Below are positions 34,743 through 45,964 of a stretch of DNA of 45,964 nucleotides, one piece after another. Position numbers and translations under genes: made by a program. The DNA is taken from the NCBI GenBank assembly GCA_018969425.1, contig JAGWYJ010000025.1, positions 1-45,964 on the forward strand, written 5' to 3'. The stretch comes from Alphaproteobacteria bacterium. GTDB taxonomy: Bacteria; Pseudomonadota; Alphaproteobacteria; Caulobacterales; Hyphomonadaceae. Position 1 is the first letter of the stretch; the number at the start of each line of letters is the position of its first letter. The notes beneath the pieces are model-generated. The model worked only from the letters and a program-made list of their open reading frames with translations, was not told where the DNA came from and did no database searches.

Positions 34743-35120
34743 ATGCGCTCCAGGTTCGCCTATCTGATCGTCCTCGCCTTTCTGTTCTCACACGAGGTCG
34801 ACGCCGCCTTTCGGCACGAATGGCGTGTTCTGCCGCTGACAAGCTTTATGCCGGAGGATGCCGGACGCGAGACATTCGTCTGGCTGCATGTTCCGCTGTT
34901 CGCCGGCCTGCTGCTGGGCGGCGAACGCCGAGCCCTCAGAGCCATTGTGGCGCTCTTCTCGATCGCGCACGTGGGGCTTCACTGGATCTACAGAAACCAT
35001 CCCGCCAATGAGTTCAACACTCTCTCCTCATGGCTTCTGATACTCGGCGCAGGCCTCTCAGGGGCGGTCTACCTCCTTCTGGCCAGGCGAGACGCGGCTG
35101 CTCACGCCCGACCCTCCTGA
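34743..35120 (+). CDS. Small membrane protein of unknown function (possibly DUF6713)
   Basis: This 125-residue protein has about four hydrophobic segments (roughly 5-18, 47-61, 64-82, 96-115). The N-terminal block FLFSHEVDAAFRHEWRVLPL has a histidine/glutamate pattern (HE...RHEWR) in or beside the membrane that looks conserved and functional. From memory it resembles the uncharacterised DUF6713 family, but I cannot confirm this. A strong GGGAGG site lies six bases before the ATG. It is the only rightward gene in the rpoB-rplQ locus and separates tuf from rpsJ. Confidence 0.7.
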   Translation: MRSRFAYLIVLAFLFSHEVDAAFRHEWRVLPLTSFMPEDAGRETFVWLHVPLFAGLLLGGERRALRAIVALFSIAHVGLHWIYRNHPANEFNTLSSWLLILGAGLSGAVYLLLARRDAAAHARPS

Positions 35121-35263
35121 CCACCCGCGGAGCTATCCGCCGGCCTTACGCATGAAATCCCCGGTCTCTCAAGCCTCGCGATCAGGAGATTCTCCGTCCT
35201 GAACGCTCCGCTCATCGATCGCCCCCCCCAAACCGCCGAGCCCTTCTCGCAGGCGCAGGCGGC

Positions 35264-35300
35264 GAAAAACGAAAGAGGGCGCCAGGTTTCCCTGACGCCC
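35264..35300 (-). terminator. Intrinsic terminator after tuf
   Basis: On the minus strand GGGCGTCAGG-GAAA-CCTGGCGCCC forms a 10-pair stem (one G-U) with a GAAA loop, followed by TCTTTCGTTTTT. It lies 30 bases after the tuf stop and ends the str operon, so the S10 operon must be transcribed from its own promoter. Confidence 0.85.
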
Positions 35301-35330
35301 GCTCTATCCGACCATCCCTGGGAGGGACGA

Positions 35331-36521
<1,191 letters not shown>

Positions 36522-36580
36522 GTCTCTTCTTCCACTCCGTAGCTTCGTTTTCGGACGAGGGGCTCAGTCGCCCAACTATC

Positions 36581-38659
36581 TCACCCGCTGAGTTTTTCAA
36601 TGACGTCCTTGGCGACGGCGTTCGGCACCGCCTCGTAATGATCGAACTGCATGGTGTAGTTCGCCCTACCCTGCGTGGCCGAGCGCAGGTTGTTCACATA
36701 TCCGAACATGTTGGCCAGCGGCACCATGGCGTTGACCACCGTGGCGTTGCCTCTCATCTCCTGTCCCTGGATCATGCCGCGACGGGAGTTGAGGTCGCCG
36801 ATGACCGTCCCGACGAAATCTTCGGGGCTGACAACCTCGACCTTCATGACCGGTTCGAGAAGTTTCATCTGCGCCTTCTGCGAGGCCTCACGGAAAGCCG
36901 CTCGCGCAGCGATCTCGAAGGCCAGAACGCTGGAGTCGACGTCGTGGAACGCACCGTCAAGCAGGGTCGCCTTGAAGTCGATGACCGGGAAGCCGACCAG
37001 CGGACCGGAAGCCATCACGCTCTTGATGCCCTTCTCGACGCCGGGGATGTACTCTTTCGGGATCGAACCGCCGACGATGGCGCTTTCGAATTCATAGCCC
37101 GAGCCGGGAGGCTGCGGTTCGAAACGAATCTTGACCCGCGCGAACTGACCGGTTCCGCCGGTCTGCTTCTTGTGGGTGTAGTCGATCTCGGTGGGGATGC
37201 CGAGGGTTTCGCGATACGCCACCTGCGGCTGGCCGATGTTGGCGTCGACCTTGTAGGTGCGGCGAAGAATGTCGACCTTGATGTCGAGATGAAGTTCTCC
37301 CATCCCCTTCAGGATGGTCTGACCGCTCTCATGGTCTGTCGACACGCGGAAGGACGGGTCCTCGGCCGCGAGACGCTGAAGCGCGAGCGCCAGCTTCTCC
37401 TGGTCCGCTTTGGACTTGGGCTCGATCGCGATCTCGATGACGGGCTCAGGGAACTCCATCTTCTCGAGAATGACCGGCTTGGCGGGGTCGCACAGCGTAT
37501 CGCCCGTGGTCGACTCCTTGAGAGACGCCACCGCGACGATGTCTCCGGCGAAGGCTTCCTTGATGTCTTCACGGCTGTTGGCGTGCATCAGCAGCATACG
37601 GCCGATCCGCTCTTTCTTCTCCTTCGTGGAGTTGAGAAGCGTTGTGCCTGAATTGAGCGTGCCCGAGTAAATGCGGCAGAAGGTGATCGAGCCCACGAAC
37701 GGGTCGTCCATGATCTTGAACGCCAGCATGGAGAGCGGGGCGTCGTCGGTCGGCAGACGGTCGACCTCAGCCTCAGTCTTGGGATCGGTCCCGCGGATGG
37801 CGGGCACGTCGAGAGGAGAGGGCAGATAATCCACGACCGCGTCGAGGAGGGGCTGGACACCCTTGTTCTTGAACGCCGAGCCGCACAGGACCGGATAGAA
37901 AGCCCCGGTGAGCACGGCCTTGCGGATCAGACGCTTGATCGTGGCGATGTCGGGCTCCTGCCCTTCGAAATACGCCGCCATAACCTCGTCATCGAGCTCG
38001 ACAACCGCCTCGATGAGCTTGGCGCGATAGTCGTTGGCCTGCTCGACCATGTCCTCGGGAATCTCGACGACGTCGTACTTCGCGCCGAGGCTTTCGTCGT
38101 GCCAGACGATGCCGCGCATCTGAACGAGGTCCACCACTCCGCGGAACGTGTTCTCGATGCCGATGGGGAGCTGAAGCGGAACCGGCTTCACGCCGAGGCG
38201 CTTCACCAGATCGTTCACGCAGTTGTAAAAATCGGCTCCGATCTTGTCCATCTTGTTGGCGAAGACGATACGGGGAACCTTGTACTTGTCCGCCTGGCGC
38301 CAGACCGTCTCGGTCTGGGGCTCAACGCCCTGGTTGCCGTCGAGAACCGCCACAGCGCCGTCGAGAACGCGAAGCGAGCGCTCCACCTCGATGGTGAAGT
38401 CCACATGGCCGGGCGTGTCGATGATATTCAGACGCTTGTCCTGCCAGAAACAGGTGGTCGCGGCGGACGTGATCGTGATGCCCCGCTCCTGCTCCTGCTC
38501 CATCCAGTCCATGGTCGCTGCGCCGTCGTGCACTTCCCCGATCTTGTGGGACTTGCCGCTGTAAAAGAGCACGCGCTCAGTGGTCGTGGTCTTTCCGGCG
38601 TCGATATGCGCCATGATTCCGAAATTTCGGTAGTCGGAGAGCTGGTGAGTCCGAGGCAT
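36581..38659 (-). CDS. fusA: Translation elongation factor G
   Basis: This 692-residue GTPase drives translocation and, with RRF, recycling. Motifs are [14 protein letters not shown] (P-loop), [15 protein letters not shown] (G3) and [12 protein letters not shown] (G4), followed by domains 2-5, ending near RATYTMQF-like [20 protein letters not shown]. Full length. It lies 40 bases after rpsG in the str operon. Confidence 0.99.
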   Translation of the reverse strand: MPRTHQLSDYRNFGIMAHIDAGKTTTTERVLFYSGKSHKIGEVHDGAATMDWMEQEQERGITITSAATTCFWQDKRLNIIDTPGHVDFTIEVERSLRVLDGAVAVLDGNQGVEPQTETVWRQADKYKVPRIVFANKMDKIGADFYNCVNDLVKRLGVKPVPLQLPIGIENTFRGVVDLVQMRGIVWHDESLGAKYDVVEIPEDMVEQANDYRAKLIEAVVELDDEVMAAYFEGQEPDIATIKRLIRKAVLTGAFYPVLCGSAFKNKGVQPLLDAVVDYLPSPLDVPAIRGTDPKTEAEVDRLPTDDAPLSMLAFKIMDDPFVGSITFCRIYSGTLNSGTTLLNSTKEKKERIGRMLLMHANSREDIKEAFAGDIVAVASLKESTTGDTLCDPAKPVILEKMEFPEPVIEIAIEPKSKADQEKLALALQRLAAEDPSFRVSTDHESGQTILKGMGELHLDIKVDILRRTYKVDANIGQPQVAYRETLGIPTEIDYTHKKQTGGTGQFARVKIRFEPQPPGSGYEFESAIVGGSIPKEYIPGVEKGIKSVMASGPLVGFPVIDFKATLLDGAFHDVDSSVLAFEIAARAAFREASQKAQMKLLEPVMKVEVVSPEDFVGTVIGDLNSRRGMIQGQEMRGNATVVNAMVPLANMFGYVNNLRSATQGRANYTMQFDHYEAVPNAVAKDVIEKLSG

Positions 38660-38699
38660 GGGGAGCGCCCTGTCTTATCTGTTTGTCTGGTCCGCCGAA

Positions 38700-39170
38700 T
38701 TACCAGCGGTAGTGCGAGAAGGCCCTGTTGGCTTCAGCCATGCGGTGCGTGTCTTCACGCTTCTTGACCGCAGTGCCCCGGCCATTGGCCGCATCCAGAA
38801 GCTCAGCGGCCAGACGCTCGCGCATCGTGTTCTCCGAGCGAGCCCGGGCGGCGGTGATCAGCCAGCGGATGGCGAGAGCCTGACGGCGCTCGGGACGAAC
38901 CTCGACCGGCACCTGATAGGTGGCGCCGCCGACCCGGCGAGAGCGAACCTCGACCGAGGGCGCCACGTTGCCGAGGGCCTCATGGAAGAGCTCCACCGCG
39001 GGACGCTTGCCGCGCTGAGCGACCGTCTCGAGGGCGCCGTAAACGATCTGTTCGGCGACGGACTTCTTACCTTCGTACATGACCTGGTTCATGAACCGGG
39101 TGATGACCTGATCGCCATACTGGGCGTCGGGAAGGACCTGGCGTTTTTCTGCGCGGTGACGACGGGACAT
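38700..39170 (-). CDS. rpsG: 30S ribosomal protein S7
   Basis: This 156-residue head-assembly protein begins [20 protein letters not shown] and contains [20 protein letters not shown] and [20 protein letters not shown], ending [20 protein letters not shown]. In E. coli S7 represses the str operon at the rpsL-rpsG junction; here that junction is only 12 bases. Standard length. Confidence 0.98.
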   Translation of the reverse strand: MSRRHRAEKRQVLPDAQYGDQVITRFMNQVMYEGKKSVAEQIVYGALETVAQRGKRPAVELFHEALGNVAPSVEVRSRRVGGATYQVPVEVRPERRQALAIRWLITAARARSENTMRERLAAELLDAANGRGTAVKKREDTHRMAEANRAFSHYRW

Positions 39171-39182
39171 GTTGGGACCTGC

Positions 39183-39554
39183 TTATTTCGGACGCTTCAC
39201 GCCGTAATGCGAACGGCGCTTCTTACGGTCTTTGACGCCCTGAGTGTCAAGGACGCCGCGGAGAATGTGGTAACGAACGCCGGGAAGGTCTTTCACGCGG
39301 CCGCCGCGAATCAGGACCACCGAGTGCTCCTGAAGGTTGTGCCCCTCGCCCGGGATATAGCAGACCGCCTCGTGCTGAGTGGTCAGGCGAACCTTCGCCA
39401 CCTTCCGGAGAGCCGAGTTCGGCTTCTTCGGCGTGGTCGTGTAGACGCGCGTGCACACCCCGCGCCGCTGAGGACAGGCCTTGAGAGCCGGAACCTTGTT
39501 CCGCTTCGGCTTATCGGTCCGCGGCTTGCGGATCAGCTGTTGAATCGTAGGCAT
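39183..39554 (-). CDS. rpsL: 30S ribosomal protein S12
   Basis: This 123-residue decoding-centre protein begins [20 protein letters not shown]. The streptomycin-determining loops are wild type: [15 protein letters not shown] and [13 protein letters not shown]. The start at 39554 fits the family; the open frame to 39620 is leader. It is the first gene of the str operon, behind a long leader of roughly 200 bases with a hairpin close to the start. Confidence 0.98.
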   Translation of the reverse strand: MPTIQQLIRKPRTDKPKRNKVPALKACPQRRGVCTRVYTTTPKKPNSALRKVAKVRLTTQHEAVCYIPGEGHNLQEHSVVLIRGGRVKDLPGVRYHILRGVLDTQGVKDRKKRRSHYGVKRPK

Positions 39555-39577
39555 CAGCCCTCGCTCGTCTCTTTTAC

Positions 39578-39608
39578 CGCTCCGTCGACCCCCAAAGGGC
39601 CCGGAGCG
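39578..39608 (-). promoter_or_regulatory. Leader hairpin just upstream of rpsL
   Basis: CGCTCCG and CGGAGCG are 7-base inverted arms around 17 bases that can pair further (CCC with GGG). In the rpsL mRNA the hairpin ends 23 bases before the start codon. On the opposite strand it is followed by GCTGTTTTT and would look like a terminator, but no rightward gene leads into it. Leader control of the str operon is the more likely meaning. Confidence 0.45.
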
Positions 39609-39756
39609 CTGTTTTTCCAAAACCGTTCGCCGCGACAGGCCTACCGCCCGCCCCGGCCGAAATCTTCTTGAAGCTTTCGCTCTATACTGGTCACATCGGA
39701 ACGACGGCGTCTGGAACCCGAGAGCCCCACGGCCCGCCCGCCGATGTGAAGCGCGG

Positions 39757-39784
39757 TCATAAAGGGAGGGCCGCGCGGGGTCAA
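39757..39784 (-). promoter_or_regulatory. Sigma70-like promoter of the str operon
   Basis: On the minus strand TTGACC (39784-39779) and TTATGA (39762-39757) are 16 bases apart, between the rpoC terminator and rpsL. Transcription would begin near 39750, leaving a leader of nearly 200 bases. Confidence 0.6.
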
Positions 39785-39839
39785 GTGTCGCATTCCCCCG
39801 AATTTACGCTTCCCGCCCCCTCTTTCCCATGTGTCTCCC

Positions 39840-39877
39840 AAAAACACGTCGCGCGGGAGCCGAACCGGATCCCGCGC
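39840..39877 (-). terminator. Intrinsic terminator after rpoC
   Basis: On the minus strand GCGCGGGA and TCCCGCGC form an 8-bp perfect stem around an 11-base loop that itself contains CCG-GTT-CGG. GACGTG and then TTTTT follow. It lies 41 bases after the rpoC stop and separates rpoBC from the str operon. Confidence 0.75.
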
Positions 39878-39917
39878 GAGCGCAAGTCGTCCGCCGCCGC
39901 GAGGCGGCCCTTTGATC

Positions 39918-44102
<4,185 letters not shown>

Positions 44103-44130
44103 CCTGACGCTGTCTCCCTTTTAGGGTGAT

Positions 44131-44155
44131 CCGTCGGCCTGTTCAGGGCCGACGG
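44131..44155. repeat. Strong hairpin between rpoB and rpoC
   Basis: CCGTCGGCC and GGCCGACGG are perfect 9-base arms around a 7-base loop, in the 85-base rpoB-rpoC gap. There is no T-run after it on the minus strand, so it is not a standard terminator. E. coli has an RNase III processing site in the same gap; this could be an equivalent processing or stability element. Confidence 0.55.
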
Positions 44156-44187
44156 AATATTCTGGGCGATATGGTTTCGGGTCTCGG

Positions 44188-45964
<1,777 letters not shown>

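Larger units (their letters stand above)
39555..39917. other. rpoC-rpsL intergenic region
   Basis: This 363-base stretch has no gene. It contains, in minus-strand order, the rpoC terminator (39877-39840), the rpsL promoter (39784-39757) and the rpsL leader hairpin (39608-39578). A TATAGA near 39690 lacks a matching -35. A 213-codon minus frame across this region and the end of rpoC is Arg/Pro/Ser-rich and is not a gene. Confidence 0.6.

Overview
The window is about 46 kb of high-GC bacterial chromosome from an alphaproteobacterium. The evidence is an ATP12-type F1-ATPase assembly chaperone (an alphaproteobacterial/mitochondrial family), an Asp-rich HemB, an alpha operon without rpsD, no rpmJ after secY, and the run rplQ-degP-rarA-rluA/crcB/rluC-HAD-ATP12. 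A Caulobacterales/Parvularculales-like lineage fits, but the genus cannot be named from sequence alone.

Positions 1-2,545 look accessory. A HipB/HipA antitoxin/kinase-toxin pair lies behind a perfect CATTTTAT-N8-ATAAAATG palindrome. It is followed by about 550 bases with no intact gene, only a possible C-terminal gene fragment. Positions 2,546-16,803 carry metabolic and housekeeping genes: a valine-degradation pair (3-hydroxyisobutyryl-CoA hydrolase and an acyl-CoA dehydrogenase), a GNAT acetyltransferase upstream of hemB, a small VanZ-like membrane protein, a GNAT plus RimK-like ATP-grasp pair of unknown product, divergent xseA and purD, an APH-fold phosphotransferase, and a translationally coupled leftward operon (RluA-family synthase, crcB, RluC-type synthase, HAD phosphatase, ATP12 chaperone).

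Positions 16,770-17,065 hold a decayed partial copy of the 3' end of rarA. The start codon and first dozen codons of the neighbouring pseudouridine synthase lie inside it. Intact rarA and a DegP/HtrA protease follow.

From 20,177 to the right edge the window is one large leftward information-processing locus. In transcription order it is rpoB (partial)-rpoC, then rpsL-rpsG-fusA-tuf, then the S10, spc and alpha operons (rpsJ to rplQ). The only interruption is a small rightward membrane-protein gene between tuf and rpsJ. Visible control elements on the minus strand are sigma70-like promoters before rpsL, rpsJ and rpsM, terminators after rpoC, tuf and rplQ, and leader or intercistronic hairpins before rpsL, rpsJ and rpsM and between rpoB and rpoC. 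rpsM begins with TTG behind a very strong ribosome binding site.

Most of the window is conserved core genome. The observations most worth following are the rarA remnant that supplies the start of a neighbouring gene, the uncharacterised GNAT/ATP-grasp pair, the hipBA control region, and the TTG-started rpsM with its own promoter and structured leader.
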